This document shows positions 4,989 to 5,281 of a stretch of 5,281 nucleotides of DNA, piece after piece. Position 1 is the stretch's first letter, and every line of letters begins with the position of its first letter. The notes beneath the pieces are model-generated. The model was not told the DNA's origin. It was given only the letters and a program-made list of their open reading frames with translations, and searched no databases. Origin of the DNA: DATLBY01 sp035526665. Its GTDB lineage: Bacteria; Acidobacteriota; Terriglobia; Bryobacterales; Bryobacteraceae. Position numbers and translations under genes: made by a program. The stretch lies in the NCBI GenBank assembly GCA_035526665.1, contig DATLBY010000261.1, positions 1-5,281 on the forward strand, read 5' to 3'.

Positions 4989-5281
4989 GAAAGCCGGCTC
5001 CGGGCCGACTCGAAGACTTCCTGCAGCATTCTCGCCGTCAATTTGCCCGTGGACGTGTTCTGCTGGCTGGGGTGGTAGGAGCTGATCAGGAGAGGTTTCG
5101 GCGCGCCGGTCGCATGCACTCGATTGTGCCCAAATACGACCGGCGACCGGCTGGCGATGACGCCGGCATCCCGCAGGATGGCGAGGTAGTTGTCGAACGC
5201 CAATCTGCCAAGCGCCACCACCACCTGTACCCGTGCCAGCAGCTTCAGTTCGCGCTCCAGATAGGGGCGGCAGGCAGCTAC
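4985..5281 (-). CDS. udgB: Family-5 uracil-DNA glycosylase (UDGb), N-terminal part outside the window
   Basis: The frame is open from the right edge, so only the C-terminal 98 residues are seen; family members are about 200-230 aa. The enzyme removes uracil and related deaminated bases from DNA in base-excision repair. It carries an iron-sulfur cluster; the Cys in the opening VAACRPYLEREL is in the position of the last cluster ligand. VVVALGRLAFDNYL is the conserved core strand and helix. SSYHPSQQNTSTGKLT contains the HPS-QQNT active-site motif that separates family 5 from family 4 enzymes. The C-terminus (MLQEVFESARSRLS) ends where homologs do. A GTG at 5224 is not the start because conserved sequence continues upstream. 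The stop TGA overlaps the next ORF's GTG. Confidence 0.9.
   Translation of the reverse strand, partial: VAACRPYLERELKLLARVQVVVALGRLAFDNYLAILRDAGVIASRSPVVFGHNRVHATGAPKPLLISSYHPSQQNTSTGKLTARMLQEVFESARSRLS

Noticed and set aside
1..5281. Defence island, mobile element, CRISPR array or prophage
   Set aside because: All larger genes are recognisable housekeeping or lipid/glycogen genes; no transposase, integrase, terminal repeats or spaced direct repeats are seen.

Overview
The window reads as an ordinary chromosomal segment of a high-GC, Gram-negative-type bacterium. It carries a hopanoid/squalene gene (hpnE) together with a GT5 glycogen synthase, thioredoxin, rhodanese and a family-5 uracil-DNA glycosylase. 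This combination and the tight, small-ORF-rich packing make me think of Acidobacteriota (Bryobacter/Solibacter-like). That is an inference from gene content, not something the sequence proves. I see no phage genes, transposase, CRISPR array, tRNA or rRNA.

Left half, plus strand: the 3' two-thirds of a Sua5-type threonylcarbamoyl-AMP synthase gene (tRNA t6A modification) runs in from the left edge. After a 92-nt gap comes a 40-codon ORF for a one-helix membrane protein, then hpnE (hydroxysqualene dehydroxylase). The small ORF ends TGA-TAA and hpnE starts at the very next codon, in the same frame and with no Shine-Dalgarno of its own, so the two are probably translationally coupled.

Right half, minus strand, read from right to left: the C-terminal 98 codons of a uracil-DNA glycosylase overlap by 4 nt (GTGA) a small membrane-protein ORF. 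That ORF appears broken by a one-base frameshift near 4920. Then follow glgA, trxA, a single-domain rhodanese and an acidic protein of unknown function, which ends 21 nt from the convergent hpnE. A hairpin after trxA is followed at once by a strong TTGGCC-16-TATAAT promoter placed so that the rhodanese mRNA should start at, or within a base or two of, its AUG (leaderless). The rhodanese and unknown gene are therefore probably a separate transcription unit from glgA-trxA.

No new defence or mobile system is visible. The points worth a second look are the small ORF joined to hpnE, the leaderless rhodanese promoter, the frameshifted small membrane protein, and an inverted repeat over the start codon of the unknown gene.
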